From NCBI GenBank assembly GCA_031315865.1, contig JALDRJ010000002.1:3074001-3138000 (forward strand): a stretch of 64,000 bases of DNA, in the 5' to 3' direction. The first letter of the stretch is position 1. Each line of letters starts with the position of its first letter. Positions 1 through 9,309 of this stretch are shown here, piece by piece. The notes under the pieces are model-generated. The model worked only from the letters and a program-made list of their open reading frames with translations, had not been told where the DNA came from and did not search any database. A program made the translations under genes and the position numbers. The stretch comes from Nitrospirales bacterium. GTDB taxonomy: Bacteria > Nitrospirota > Nitrospiria > Nitrospirales > UBA8639.

Positions 1-173
1 TGCTCGTGCGGGTTGGGGAGTGATTGATCGTGATCATCCGCGTTGTGAATCGGTCAGGAGCGGATAAAGGGTACTGTGCGTATTGGTGTAAAAATGTATG
101 CTTCTTTAATTGCATCGAAGTCAAGGGGGAAACGAGTTCCGTCGGCGCAACAGCCCTCTCACCGAAGAAAAAA
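1..173. other. no gene seen at window edge
   Basis: I see no coding region, RNA gene or clear hairpin in this stretch. It lies downstream of the minus-strand flavodoxin-like gene and may belong to a gene or regulatory region that begins outside the window. Confidence 0.4.
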
Positions 174-857
174 TTATTGAGGTTGAATTAGGCTCGGATC
201 AACCAGAGACTTCGTATCCTCGATGAACCATTCTGAATCGATAGCGCCGATCATTTCATCCGGGCTAATTTGTTGAGTCATGCGACCGCGTCGGACGAAC
301 CGATGCTCGAATGACTGAGCACCGCGCTCCATCACCTGTGCCTTGAAGGCTTCAATGTACTCGGGCTTGAACTGACTATTAAACGTATTGAACAGGACGA
401 CGTGCTTGCCATCGAAGCGGTTGTGCTCGGTAAAATCCCATATCGGTGGTGCTGGGCTGTACAGCCAGATGGGAGCCCCTAGGTAGACCGTCTCGAACTC
501 GCCTAGATCGATAGTGCGCGGTGAGATATCGGCCTCATGCTTCCGCGCATCCTGCATTGCGCGTGCCCAACCCTGTAGCCCAAGACGATAGGCCGAAGCC
601 TGAATCTCGAACAGTTGTGCGTCCAAACGTCTCGCAACATGTCGTGCTGCAAGGGCCGTGTTCCCAGAGCGAGAGAAATAGACGACAGCAATCCGACTCT
701 TTTGCCCGTCACCAGGCGATCCGTATGGCACAAGCTTCTGAAGATCGCTGGCTTGACGACGTTCGATCCATGTGATGGTCACGGGGACGAGCGCCGCCAC
801 TACCAGGAGTAGGGTAAGCAAGGATAACAGGCATTTGAGCAACGAAGGGGCGGTCAC
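174..857 (-). CDS. membrane-anchored flavodoxin-like protein
   Basis: A 227-residue protein with one hydrophobic N-terminal segment (about residues 5-29) followed by a flavodoxin fold. The FMN-phosphate loop is visible near residues 58-68 as VVYFSRSGNTA, and a second flavin-contacting loop, LGAPIWLYSPAPP, lies near residue 125. The N-terminal helix suggests tethering to the inner membrane, with the flavin domain on either side depending on topology. Likely role is one- or two-electron transfer or quinone/nitro reduction, but the substrate cannot be read from the sequence. It faces no obvious partner; the next gene (alpha/beta hydrolase) starts beyond a 45-base gap on the same strand. The family call is fairly safe, the specific function unknown. 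Confidence 0.75.
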   Translation of the reverse strand: MTAPSLLKCLLSLLTLLLVVAALVPVTITWIERRQASDLQKLVPYGSPGDGQKSRIAVVYFSRSGNTALAARHVARRLDAQLFEIQASAYRLGLQGWARAMQDARKHEADISPRTIDLGEFETVYLGAPIWLYSPAPPIWDFTEHNRFDGKHVVLFNTFNSQFKPEYIEAFKAQVMERGAQSFEHRFVRRGRMTQQISPDEMIGAIDSEWFIEDTKSLVDPSLIQPQ

Positions 858-902
858 GTGCTCTCCAGCTTCGATTTGAAGAACGAGTGTCCGGGTCGAA
901 TT

Positions 903-1874
903 CTAATTCATATACTTGTCGATAAAGGGCATGATTTTTTCGGGATAGCGCCCGAAATAATTATACCCATCCTTGAACCGCCGTGTGGTGTCCTCGATCC
1001 ACAGTAATTCCTTCTCCTTGCTGCCGAGTAGATCGAAGGTTTCCTGTGCGTCTTCGGGATTACGAGTCCAGCTATCTTTCAGAACTTGCACCATCAACAC
1101 TGGCATCTTTACGCTGGCGGCCCACAAATGCGGAGTCATTTCAGCAGCAACAAACGCACCCATCTTGAGCAGTTCCAGATCGATCAATTCCTGATACTGC
1201 CTCACGCCCTGCAACTCCGAGAACGCATCGTAGATCGCCGCCATGGAAACGACCATAGGGCTCACCATGCATTGCACGTTTTCAAACAGGTCAGGATGGC
1301 GGTGGATCGCGTGATATTGTGAATTTCCACCCATACACTGGCTGTAGAGGGCAACCTTCATTTTGGAGAGCGTCGGGTGGTGGTCTACAAATTTCTTGAC
1401 CCCGACACAGTCACGCCACTCCCATTGCCCGATGCCGCTCAGACCGTTATTGGCAGCACTGCTGTTGCCGTGATTGCGAATGTCATAGGTGAGCACGTTG
1501 TAGCCAGCATCGGTCAGATGCTTGTATTGGATCACGAAGTCGATCTCCACCGCGTCATACAGGCTCCACGGTTCACCCAAATGCCCAGGAAAGCCTGAAC
1601 GACACATCGGTAGCGCGTGGTTAAAGATGACCAGCTTGTTGCTCGCGCCACCCTTAGCCGGGATATACCAGGCCTCCAGCGGAGTGCCGTCGTCTGAGGG
1701 AATGACGAGATCCTTCCAGCCAGTCATCCCATAATCGTCCGGTGTTTTGTGGAGCACGCTGCGCAAGGGGCGAACGATGTTGGCCATCCCTTTGACCTTT
1801 TCATAATCCTCAGCGGAAATGGTTTTGAGTTGTTCCAAGGCCTTATCCATACGTTCTTTGGATATTCTGCTCAT
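903..1874 (-). CDS. alpha/beta-hydrolase with Cys at the nucleophile elbow
   Basis: A 323-residue alpha/beta-hydrolase-fold protein. The start is placed at the ATG ending at 1874 because AAGGAG lies about 9 bases upstream; a longer frame to 1913 has no such site. The oxyanion/loop region GxxxCRSGFPGH (about residue 88) and YDIRNHGNSS (about 132) are typical. The nucleophile elbow reads YSQCMGGNS near residue 182, so the usual Ser is replaced by Cys, as in dienelactone hydrolases. An acid candidate lies in LKDSWTRNPEDA. In the C-terminal region where the catalytic His is expected I see EDTTRRFKDGYNYF with no His. It could be an esterase with an unusual triad or a non-catalytic member. No partner gene is evident. 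Confidence 0.75.
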   Translation of the reverse strand: MSRISKERMDKALEQLKTISAEDYEKVKGMANIVRPLRSVLHKTPDDYGMTGWKDLVIPSDDGTPLEAWYIPAKGGASNKLVIFNHALPMCRSGFPGHLGEPWSLYDAVEIDFVIQYKHLTDAGYNVLTYDIRNHGNSSAANNGLSGIGQWEWRDCVGVKKFVDHHPTLSKMKVALYSQCMGGNSQYHAIHRHPDLFENVQCMVSPMVVSMAAIYDAFSELQGVRQYQELIDLELLKMGAFVAAEMTPHLWAASVKMPVLMVQVLKDSWTRNPEDAQETFDLLGSKEKELLWIEDTTRRFKDGYNYFGRYPEKIMPFIDKYMN

Positions 1875-2070
1875 GATATTTTTCTCCTTGTCAGGTTGCG
1901 GGCGAAGTGGCACGGCTTCGACGGGATGATTATTTTCGATAATCCCTCTTGTTCACTGGAGGCTTCCTGTATGTTCACTTTGAGTCAACAGCGGTCTTAA
2001 CCGTACAGTTCTGGATGAGTACGCGTAAGATAGAGAGAGGTGGAGGGAGGAAAGTAAGAAACGAAAGCCG

Positions 2071-2616
2071 CTATTTTCGCATTTCACCCACGATGTGGCC
2101 CATCTCCGGCAAGATGAGTTCTTCCATGGCCAATTGCACGGCGCCCCTGGACCCTGGAATTGAAAAAATGACTCGGCCTCGATAGAGACCGGCCACGGCA
2201 CGACTCAGCATGGCTGGAGATCCGATTTCTTTGTAGCTTAAATGCCGGAAAATTTCACCAAATCCATCAAGGCGTTTTTCTAACAGTCCCGCCACGGCTT
2301 CGAAGGTGGCATCCCGTCGCGAGATCCCAGTTCCTCCGTTAATAATTATGGTTTCGATCGCCTCATTTTCACCCGCCTCTTTGAGAAGCCGTTGGACTTC
2401 TACCGGTTCATCTTTGATGATTTCATAGACATGCACTTCGTGATGTCGCTGCTTCAGCAGATGCTGGATCAGTTGGCCGCTCGTATCGGTCTCCGGGGTT
2501 CGGGTATCACTGCATGTCACGACCATACAGCCGATGGCTTTGGGGCCAGACTCTTTATGTTGCACGTGGGAAGGGGCGGTCGTTGAGCTTGTGTGAGGGT
2601 GATGATGTCCTGACAT
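2071..2616 (-). CDS. moaB: molybdenum cofactor biosynthesis protein MoaB/MogA-like
   Basis: A 181-residue MoCF-biosynthesis (MoaB/MogA) fold protein, expected to adenylylate molybdopterin during cofactor assembly in the cytoplasm. The core begins after a His-rich N-terminal tail of about 25 residues (GHHHPHTSS). Diagnostic motifs are VTCSDTRTPETDTSG near residue 34, which binds the pterin, and the INGGTGISRRD loop near residue 92, with the Asp of the RRD group present. A later GSPAMLSRA and IFSIPGS also match the family. The gap to the downstream hydrolase gene is about 200 bases and no other Moco gene is in the window. The His-rich tail is unusual and could bind metal, but this is inference. 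Confidence 0.88.
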   Translation of the reverse strand: MSGHHHPHTSSTTAPSHVQHKESGPKAIGCMVVTCSDTRTPETDTSGQLIQHLLKQRHHEVHVYEIIKDEPVEVQRLLKEAGENEAIETIIINGGTGISRRDATFEAVAGLLEKRLDGFGEIFRHLSYKEIGSPAMLSRAVAGLYRGRVIFSIPGSRGAVQLAMEELILPEMGHIVGEMRK

Positions 2617-2638
2617 GCTATTTCGCCTTGGCCGGTAC

Positions 2639-2965
2639 TCAGCCCCAGACTTGATCGGGCTTCAAGTCAGCAACCGGTTGTCCGCCCTTAATATGTCCAT
2701 CAAGGATTTTAGGGACATCTTCTTCCTTGACTTGAGAATACCAGGTTCCATCTGGGTAGACGACGACCGTTGGCCCTTGCTCACAGGGACCAAGGCAGGT
2801 CGACCCGGTCACGAGCACTTCTCCCGGTTGGACACCCCGTTCGATCAATCCCATGTTCAAAGCCATGAGAAGGTTTTGTGAGCCTTGTGCGCCACAAGAG
2901 GGCTTCGGATGACCCGGCGGCCGTGAATTCGTGCAGACTAAAATATGATATTTGGGTTTTGGCAT
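2639..2965 (-). CDS. thioredoxin-like [2Fe-2S] ferredoxin
   Basis: A 108-residue thioredoxin-fold [2Fe-2S] ferredoxin of the Aquifex Fd4 / NuoE-like type. The start at the inner ATG is chosen because AGGAGG lies 8 bases upstream. Cluster-binding cysteines are visible: VCTNSRPP near residue 10, SCGAQGS near 23, and the pair in GSTCLGPCEQGP near residues 55-62. Such proteins act as soluble electron carriers or donors to hydrogenase- or formate-dehydrogenase-type systems. It is encoded 22 bases upstream of moaB on the same strand, so the two are likely co-transcribed; a link to molybdoenzymes is plausible but not proven. Confidence 0.85.
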   Translation of the reverse strand: MPKPKYHILVCTNSRPPGHPKPSCGAQGSQNLLMALNMGLIERGVQPGEVLVTGSTCLGPCEQGPTVVVYPDGTWYSQVKEEDVPKILDGHIKGGQPVADLKPDQVWG

Positions 2966-3060
2966 GAGCAAGTCCTCCTATTCGAGCACGGTGTTTTGAT
3001 AATGGTTTCTTCTACGTCTATCTGGTACGGCAGAATCGGAGTGGAAGATGATGTGGTGAG

Positions 3061-3504
3061 TTAGTGAGGACGGAAAAGTTCCCACATCTCCGTACACTCA
3101 TCTGGAAGCTTCCAATGGCGAACCCCGGTAAGGATCCAGTCTAGATAATGATCTTTGGCCTTAAATTTTCCGATGGCATGAGCTGAATGGGTCAGCACGA
3201 GTTCTTTTTGATCATCCTCTGTGATGACGTGGACTTCGAGGTGTCGAAATGCCCCGTCAGGCAGATCGCCTTCAAACTTGTCCAACTCTTTGAGGTCTTC
3301 ATCCGTGATTTCTAAGACCACGCCCCAAACCCGTTCCCCTTGTGATGGCGCAATGGTTGCGAGCCCACATCGCCATTGCGAAGACCATCGACAGAATTGA
3401 ATCGTATGGTCTTGGAGGTAAGCCTTATACAGGAACTTGTGTTCAGGAGCCCGGCGTTTCAACTGAGTTGGATTGAGATTGTCTGCATACACGAAGAACT
3501 TCAT
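3061..3504 (-). CDS. gamma-glutamylcyclotransferase-like (GGCT/AIG2) protein
   Basis: A 147-residue protein with the GGCT fold. The N-terminal substrate loop reads FVYADNLNPTQL, a variant of the usual YGSNL motif. The general acid/base Glu is present in LDKFEGD near residue 80. Family members release 5-oxoproline from gamma-glutamyl compounds or act on gamma-glutamylamines. Gly-Ser of the canonical loop is replaced by Ala-Asp here, so the substrate may differ. The start ATG is taken at 3504; a longer hydrophobic N-terminal extension is possible in frame but would put an unlikely peptide before the beta-strand. It stands alone between the ferredoxin and a protease-like gene. Confidence 0.7.
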   Translation of the reverse strand: MKFFVYADNLNPTQLKRRAPEHKFLYKAYLQDHTIQFCRWSSQWRCGLATIAPSQGERVWGVVLEITDEDLKELDKFEGDLPDGAFRHLEVHVITEDDQKELVLTHSAHAIGKFKAKDHYLDWILTGVRHWKLPDECTEMWELFRPH

Positions 3505-3635
3505 AGTATTTCCATGAGATAGACAAAGGAGGAAGGTGAACGACAAATTTGTTTTACCATACCACCTTCCAGAACTGTCAAGAAGTGGAGAAACAGGAGG
3601 TTAGAACTGAGATGATGCAGGAAAGGTCACTGATG

Positions 3636-4202
3636 TTACGATTTTGGTCGCAGGATAAGGCGTCGTTGTGTTTGGTCAAGGTGCCACTGGAATCCGTCCA
3701 AGAAATTCAGCCCGAGTAGCCCATTCATGTTTTGTCCAGAATGATCGCCGAAATCCAAGACTGCGACGGGGAGGTTCGTTCGCTCAATTTCTCCGACTCG
3801 TATTGAGTCGATCTTCGCTACCCAGGCTTCCACTTGACCGTTGGCAGTTTTGACCGAAAGTTTTGGCAGGTACGGGTCTGGGAACAGTCCGAGCCTATCG
3901 GCGAGTTGAGTCGAGATGGTTGTGATCGTGGCCCCACTGTCGATGATCAGATTGGTCTCATGCAGATGATTCAGTTCAACGCTTGCCAACCACACGCCAT
4001 TCCACTCGAGGGGAATACTTTCCTCATCATCGATGCTAGGCAAGGTTGCGTCATTTCCCTGCACGATTGTTGAGAGCGCCGCATGGACCTGACTCTTATC
4101 GACATCTTGTAAGAAGTCCCAGGCCAGATGTTTGAACACGAAATGTTGCCCGAGTACGAGCACAGTGAAGAGGAAGGCCCATCTGACTAATGGGGTATTC
4201 AT
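3636..4202 (-). CDS. membrane-anchored retropepsin-like aspartic protease
   Basis: A 188-residue protein with an N-terminal hydrophobic segment (about residues 7-25) followed by a single-lobed, retropepsin-like aspartic protease domain. The catalytic triplet is visible as LIIDSGATITTIS near residue 85, and the flap-to-C-terminal signature NMNGLLGLNFLDGF near residue 160 is typical of the bacterial clan AA family. Such enzymes must dimerise to form an active site. The membrane anchor suggests action at the inner membrane, probably facing the periplasm. No substrate is suggested by neighbours. Confidence 0.8.
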   Translation of the reverse strand: MNTPLVRWAFLFTVLVLGQHFVFKHLAWDFLQDVDKSQVHAALSTIVQGNDATLPSIDDEESIPLEWNGVWLASVELNHLHETNLIIDSGATITTISTQLADRLGLFPDPYLPKLSVKTANGQVEAWVAKIDSIRVGEIERTNLPVAVLDFGDHSGQNMNGLLGLNFLDGFQWHLDQTQRRLILRPKS

Positions 4203-4554
4203 CGCAAAGGCACAACTCCGTCACAAAAGAATCCTCAATAAGGAGACGCAAGGCCTCGCCGGCTGGTGTTTTGTACTTCGGCTGATGAGATATTGAGCTT
4301 GACAAGAATTTCTCCCATCAAGTCGATAACGGACTATTTGAGACGCCAGAAGGCTTAGAAATATCTCGCATCGTTCGTTTCAGTTTGCCTAGGTGAGGGG
4401 AAATTCTTACCCGGTGTCGAGGGTTGTGAGCCCATTTTCGCCTGTTCTGCATGTTTCCAAGCCATCAGCATGACGGCTCATTTGGCATAAAGTTTGAACC
4501 GTGTGGTCTATGACTGGGTAGTCTTGGCGGGGCACTCTGTCTAATAAGGAGCCG
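4203..4554. other. intergenic region upstream of tad genes
   Basis: This 350-base divergent region separates the protease-like gene from the tad operon. A good ribosome binding site (AAGGAG) lies just before the tadZ start. I see TTGGCAT near 4484 but no convincing matching -10 or -12 element. No small gene is supported. Confidence 0.4.
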
Positions 4555-5799
4555 ATGATGGAACAGAATCTACAAATTTTAGTCGTTGGTGGAGATGCCG
4601 CGATTGAGAGAGAGTTTGAATCAGCCTTGCAGGGGGTGACGGGCTGTCACTGCGTCACCTCGTATGCCGCGAATTATCGACGGGCAGAAGAAATGGCATT
4701 AAGTCGTCAGCCCAATTTGATCTGTGTCGACATGGAGCAGGACTTCGATGAATTGAAACGCTTTACGCAAGATATGCGGCACTTACTTCCTGATACGACA
4801 GTGGCTGCGATGTATCGACCGGATCAATTGAGTGCTGAACGTTCAGAAAGTGCCATTGTCATCGACGGGATTCGCGCCAACATCAAAGATTATTTGCGGC
4901 ACCCACTTTCGAGCACCGAACTTCGGCAATTGCTCGATCGCGTATATGCGCCACGGTATTCAAAGCCCGTGACTTCGGGCAAATTGGTCGCTTTTGTGAG
5001 CAATACGGGCGGGGTCGGGAAGTCGACGTTAGCCGTGAATGCCGCGACGCTGTTAGCGACGAGACATCCTGGACGCGTGTTATTGATTGACGCTTCGCTC
5101 CAATTGGGCGTCTGCTCGGTGATGCTTGACTTGCTTTCGCCCACTTCGTTGGTGGATGCCGTCAGGGAAAAGGATCGATTGGATGAAACGCTATTGCGGC
5201 AATTGACCACGACGCATGCTTCCGGGCTCAATGTCTTAACCGCACCGTTCGATGCCGTGGAGGGGGCCGAAGTCGATGAAGAGTCCATGTATCGTATCCT
5301 GAATTTTGCCCGCCGGACATTTGACTATGTCATCGTGGATTCGTTTCCGATTTTGGATAGCACCGTCATTTCGATCCTGGATTTGTCGGATGTGGTCTAT
5401 GTCGTCATGTTAGGAACTGCCCCAAATGTCGTGGCCACCTCGAAGTTTCTTCCTATTTTAGAGGGACTTGGGGTCCCTCAGACGAGACATCGTCTGCTCT
5501 TGAATCAAAATTATCGATCCTTTACCGGGAATCTGAGCTCGAGAGACATTGAAGAACGTTTAGCCCGTCGCTTCCATCATGTGTTCCCTTACCAGAAGCA
5601 ATTGCGTGCATCGGCCAATGCCGGAATACCATATTGTCTGAATCATTCCAAACGATTCGGGTTTTATCAGAGCTTGCACCGGTTGGTGAATGAAATTGAA
5701 TGTCTCGACCCGTCGGATCAGTCCTTATCACTGAAGCCCTACAAAGAATCGTCCTGGCGACAATTCTCAGAACTCGTCGAAAGGTGGTGGCGTGGATAG
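4555..5799 (+). CDS. cpaE: Tad pilus assembly protein TadZ/CpaE (receiver-like + ParA/MinD ATPase)
   Basis: A 414-residue TadZ/CpaE protein. Residues 1-125 resemble an atypical receiver domain, with an Asp in LICVDMEQD near residue 59. Residues 140-380 form a MinD/ParA-type ATPase with the deviant Walker A GGVGKST at about 152-158, and LLIDASLQLG after it. In Tad systems this protein localises the secretion ATPase and pilus machine to a cell site. The AAGGAG ribosome binding site precedes tandem ATG codons. The gene overlaps the start of tadA by 8 bases, so the two are translationally coupled. The receiver half lacks the full acidic pocket, as is common in this family. Confidence 0.9.
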   Translation: MMEQNLQILVVGGDAAIEREFESALQGVTGCHCVTSYAANYRRAEEMALSRQPNLICVDMEQDFDELKRFTQDMRHLLPDTTVAAMYRPDQLSAERSESAIVIDGIRANIKDYLRHPLSSTELRQLLDRVYAPRYSKPVTSGKLVAFVSNTGGVGKSTLAVNAATLLATRHPGRVLLIDASLQLGVCSVMLDLLSPTSLVDAVREKDRLDETLLRQLTTTHASGLNVLTAPFDAVEGAEVDEESMYRILNFARRTFDYVIVDSFPILDSTVISILDLSDVVYVVMLGTAPNVVATSKFLPILEGLGVPQTRHRLLLNQNYRSFTGNLSSRDIEERLARRFHHVFPYQKQLRASANAGIPYCLNHSKRFGFYQSLHRLVNEIECLDPSDQSLSLKPYKESSWRQFSELVERWWRG

Positions 5800-7240
5800 T
5801 CAGCGCAATGGACATACGACGCTCACTCGGTCTACGTATCGTGAACGCCTCAATCGTTCGTTGACGACAAGATTGGCCTCACGCTTGCGAGCCACAGAAC
5901 GGCAGTTTTCATCGACTATTTTAAGCGAAGGGCCGGAGAAAGATCGCAGATCCTTCGATCGTCCCAAGGCTGATTACACGACGATTAAGGGCATGCTGCA
6001 AGAACGGATGCTGCTGGAAATCGGCGAACAATACTTATACGGAAGCAGTAGTCATGAGGTTTCTCGCGCCATACAGGATTTCACCACACGTATTCTTACG
6101 AAGGAGCACATTCCTCTGAATGAAGATGAACGACGAACTCTTGCGGATGAACTGACGGAGGAGACGATCGGACTTGGCCCCTTAGCCCCGTTATTAACCG
6201 ATCCGGCTGTCACGGATATCCTGGTAAATGGCCCAGAGCATGTCTACGTCGAACGGTTTGGTCGAATCGAACGAACGGAGGTGAAGTTCCTCAATAAGGA
6301 GCATATTGCACGAGTCATCGAACGTATTGCCGCACAAATGGGAAGGCGCATTGATACTTCCTGGCCCATGGCAGACCTTCGGCTGACGGATGGAACCCGT
6401 GTCAACGCGACGTTGCCTCCCGTTTCGACGGATGGACCGACGCTCTCCATACGACGTTTTGGCCGACAACGATTACGCAAGCATGATCTCATCACGCTGG
6501 ATGTGATGTCCTCGGAAATGGCCATATTTTTGGGATTTGCTGTTCGGGCTAAGCGGAATATCTTGATCTCGGGAGGAACGGGAGCGGGGAAGTCGACCGT
6601 ACTCGGTGCGCTCGCGGAATCAATCCCTGCGCATGAACGGATCGTCACGATCGAAGATACTGTTGAGCTTTCGCTCGATCAGGAGCATGTGGTGCGGCTG
6701 GAGACGCGACCAGCCAATATCGAAGGCCGTGGAATCATCAATACGCGAGACTTGCTGATCAACACGCTTCGCATGAGACCGGATCGGATCGTGGTTGGCG
6801 AAGTTCGCGGAGACGAAGCCGTCGATATGCTTCAGGCTATGAATACCGGGCATGAAGGCAGCATGAGCACCATTCATGCGAACTCTCCGCCTGATGCGCT
6901 CTCCCGCTTGGAAACGATGGTCATGATGGCCGGATCGGATTTGCCGTCCTTCGCCATTCGAGAGCAAATTGTCTCAGCCATTCATCTAGTGATTCACGTC
7001 AGGCGTTATGAAGATGGACTGAGGCGGGTCGAACGGATCTCAGAGGTCGTGGGCCGGGACGGCGTGAAAATCATCATGCAGGACTTGTTTCAATACCATC
7101 GTCCAGGAGTCCACGGTTCGGGGACGGGATATTTTGGGTCGTGCGGAGTCGTCCCACGGATGCTTCTGGATTTTCAAGAGTATGGTTTGGATGTTCCATT
7201 TAGTTTATTTGAAGCGAGAAATCATAATGTCGTGGTATGA
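5792..7240 (+). CDS. cpaF: Tad secretion ATPase TadA/CpaF
   Basis: A 482-residue hexameric secretion ATPase of the TadA/CpaF group. It starts at a GTG that overlaps the end of tadZ. The N-terminal domain contains the family signature around [20 protein letters not shown] (about 128-147). The motor domain has Walker [10 protein letters not shown] at about 261-269, an Asp box with [16 protein letters not shown], and Walker B around [15 protein letters not shown], followed by the His box [14 protein letters not shown]. It powers assembly or retraction of Tad/Flp pili at the inner membrane together with TadB and TadC. Its length matches the family. Confidence 0.93.
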   Translation: MDSQRNGHTTLTRSTYRERLNRSLTTRLASRLRATERQFSSTILSEGPEKDRRSFDRPKADYTTIKGMLQERMLLEIGEQYLYGSSSHEVSRAIQDFTTRILTKEHIPLNEDERRTLADELTEETIGLGPLAPLLTDPAVTDILVNGPEHVYVERFGRIERTEVKFLNKEHIARVIERIAAQMGRRIDTSWPMADLRLTDGTRVNATLPPVSTDGPTLSIRRFGRQRLRKHDLITLDVMSSEMAIFLGFAVRAKRNILISGGTGAGKSTVLGALAESIPAHERIVTIEDTVELSLDQEHVVRLETRPANIEGRGIINTRDLLINTLRMRPDRIVVGEVRGDEAVDMLQAMNTGHEGSMSTIHANSPPDALSRLETMVMMAGSDLPSFAIREQIVSAIHLVIHVRRYEDGLRRVERISEVVGRDGVKIIMQDLFQYHRPGVHGSGTGYFGSCGVVPRMLLDFQEYGLDVPFSLFEARNHNVVV

Positions 7241-8087
7241 ATTCGGTCTTTTGTTCGTGTTTTCAGGTCTGTCTGCCGTCGCCGGTTATGCCTGGTGGGA
7301 TATCCGGACGAGACAGCGGTATGCCCGCCGTTTGGAGGGCCTCTTCACCTCGATTCATGAACGCCATTTTCAACGTCGGATTCACCTGTTTCCTAAACGG
7401 CACCGGTTTCTCTCCATCATTTTGAGTGTTGGTCTGTTTGTGGTTCTGGTTGAATTTCTCGATATCGCTCTTCCATTCGCTTGTGCGGCGAGTGTCTTGA
7501 CAGGTGTGGTGAGTTACTTATTGGAAGCGCATTTCGTTCGACGTCAACTCGATGAAATTGAACAACAACTGGCGGATGTGATCGATCTCATTATCGGGTT
7601 GCTTCACACCGGGTTAACATTGCCGAAAACCTTGGAGATGGCGATGCATGAAACACGGAAGCCACTCAAGCCGTTCCTCGTCGATATGGTGAGCCGCATC
7701 CGTTTAGGTGATGATCCGCCCTCTGTGATTCAACAGCTTGCCAAACAAATACCTCTCGAGACGTTTCAACTTTTTTCATCGATCCTGTCGGTGCAATGGT
7801 GGAGCGGGGGGCGTTTAACGACGACGCTCATGAATGTCAGCGCCGTAATTCGAAGTCGTCTCGAGCTTGACCGCCGAATCCGGACGCAGAGCGTTGAATC
7901 CCATCTCTCAGTGCTCTCCATCTTATTTATCACGTATGGCTTGTCGTTGCTGATGTGGTATCTCAACCCCGTAGGAATGGAAGCGTTCTTGTCTACGCCG
8001 GTGGGCTCCTATCTTGGCGCCGGAGCCATCATTGTTCAAGCATTAGGAATTCTTTGGATTGCTCGATTAAGTAGGATTTCTTTTTAA
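7227..8087 (+). CDS. tadB: Tad inner-membrane platform protein TadB
   Basis: A 286-residue GspF/TadB-type platform protein. The start is placed at ATG 7227, inside the end of tadA (14-base overlap); a frame opening at 7134 would only translate sequence already used by tadA. An N-terminal hydrophobic segment (about 5-22), a second pair near residues 70-110 and a C-terminal pair near 235-280 flank the cytoplasmic T2SSF domain with IEQQLADVIDLIIGLLHTGL and a RIRLGDDPPSVIQQLA stretch. It forms the inner-membrane base on which TadA acts. Confidence 0.88.
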   Translation: MSWYEFGLLFVFSGLSAVAGYAWWDIRTRQRYARRLEGLFTSIHERHFQRRIHLFPKRHRFLSIILSVGLFVVLVEFLDIALPFACAASVLTGVVSYLLEAHFVRRQLDEIEQQLADVIDLIIGLLHTGLTLPKTLEMAMHETRKPLKPFLVDMVSRIRLGDDPPSVIQQLAKQIPLETFQLFSSILSVQWWSGGRLTTTLMNVSAVIRSRLELDRRIRTQSVESHLSVLSILFITYGLSLLMWYLNPVGMEAFLSTPVGSYLGAGAIIVQALGILWIARLSRISF

Positions 8088-8092
8088 GTCTC

Positions 8093-8998
8093 ATGGCGCA
8101 CGTTACGCTCCTGTGCATTTTGTTTTTATGTTCCATTATCTGTCTGATCGGTATTCGTGCTCTCTATCGGCGTCAACAATGCATGAAGCGGATTGGAGAA
8201 CTGGTCGGGATCGCCAAGGAAGAAGAAGGCCCACGAGAACGACGAAGTCTCATGCGAAGATGGCTGGCTTTGGCCGGATTCCGACATGCTTCGGCATCAC
8301 TGTTTTTTCTCGGCTCGATGGTCGCCTCATCTTGGTCCGCACTGATCCTTCTGGCAGTCTTGAACTACTTGGCTATTTTCAATGGTCCCATCGAAACACT
8401 CCTACGCGTGCCCAGTACGTTTGTCCACATGGTAGGGCTTGCAGGATATGGTATTCCTCTCCTCGTATTCTTTCTAATTGCCGGCATGCCGATTTTTGTC
8501 GTGAGAGGGGCGCGGACGAAACGTATCAGACAGGTCGAACAGGACCTGCCTTTGTTCCTTGACCTTCTGTCCACATTGGCGGAAGCCGGGATGAGTTTTG
8601 ATTTGGCGCTTGGAAAAATTTTGAGCTCACAGCCATCGGCGCGCGCACTCAGCATGGAATTTCGGATTTTTCAACGGGAAGCGTCTTTAGGCATCTCCCG
8701 TTTGAAGTGCTTCCGGCGTCTCTCTCAACGTCTCTCGATACCCTCAGTCTCTCTATTTATCGCGGCCCTGATTCAAAGTGAGCAACTCGGCGCCAACGTC
8801 GCGGAAACGCTTCGCCGGCAGGCCGAAGACTTGCGGCATCGACGGCAAGAACAGGCAATGTTGCATGCCCAGGGATTGTCGGTGAAACTCGTCTTTCCCC
8901 TCGTGCTGTGCTTTCTTCCGGGAATTTTCATCGCCACGCTCGGCCCCACCGTCTATCAACTCATTCATATTGTTGGCGGAGTGACGGGGGCCTTTTAG
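8093..8998 (+). CDS. tadC: Tad inner-membrane platform protein TadC
   Basis: A 301-residue second GspF-like platform protein, starting 5 bases after tadB. Hydrophobic segments lie near residues 4-22, 65-85, 110-140 and 265-295. The T2SSF core reads QVEQDLPLFLDLLSTLAEAG (about residues 144-163), followed by SEQLGANVAETLRRQAEDLRHRRQ typical of TadC. It ends the run of tad genes. No prepilin, prepilin peptidase, CpaB or secretin gene follows, so the apparatus must be completed from elsewhere. Confidence 0.88.
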   Translation: MAHVTLLCILFLCSIICLIGIRALYRRQQCMKRIGELVGIAKEEEGPRERRSLMRRWLALAGFRHASASLFFLGSMVASSWSALILLAVLNYLAIFNGPIETLLRVPSTFVHMVGLAGYGIPLLVFFLIAGMPIFVVRGARTKRIRQVEQDLPLFLDLLSTLAEAGMSFDLALGKILSSQPSARALSMEFRIFQREASLGISRLKCFRRLSQRLSIPSVSLFIAALIQSEQLGANVAETLRRQAEDLRHRRQEQAMLHAQGLSVKLVFPLVLCFLPGIFIATLGPTVYQLIHIVGGVTGAF

Positions 8999-9309
8999 TT
9001 GGAACCAGCCTCTCACATGGTTTTCGTTCACCGGCATCTGAAACACCTGGTCCAATTTAGTCTGGTGCCGGGAAGCAACCATCGGGTGCAAGTTGCCAAT
9101 ACTACGAATCAGACCACTAAAACAAGGCCTGCTCCTAGGTTCTGTGAATAACGAACAAGGTTGTAGGATAGGATGACATCAAGCATGTTATTTGTCAGTC
9201 GACATAAGGAAGGGTCTGTATGTACGAACGCAAAGTGGATCCGCGAGTAACGAGGCTGTCGTAGGCACGTGGGAATGTAATCCAGTGGCGGATTCGTAGG
9301 AGTGGAGTC
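8999..9309. other. intergenic region without recognised gene
   Basis: About 310 bases between tadC and the Rhs remnant. Short open frames occur on both strands but none has a convincing start, domain or composition. I see no strong terminator. Confidence 0.4.

Noticed and set aside
4484-4500. TTGGCAT...TTGAA resembling a sigma-54 promoter upstream of tadZ
   Set aside because: The GC at -12 is missing and spacing is only approximate.
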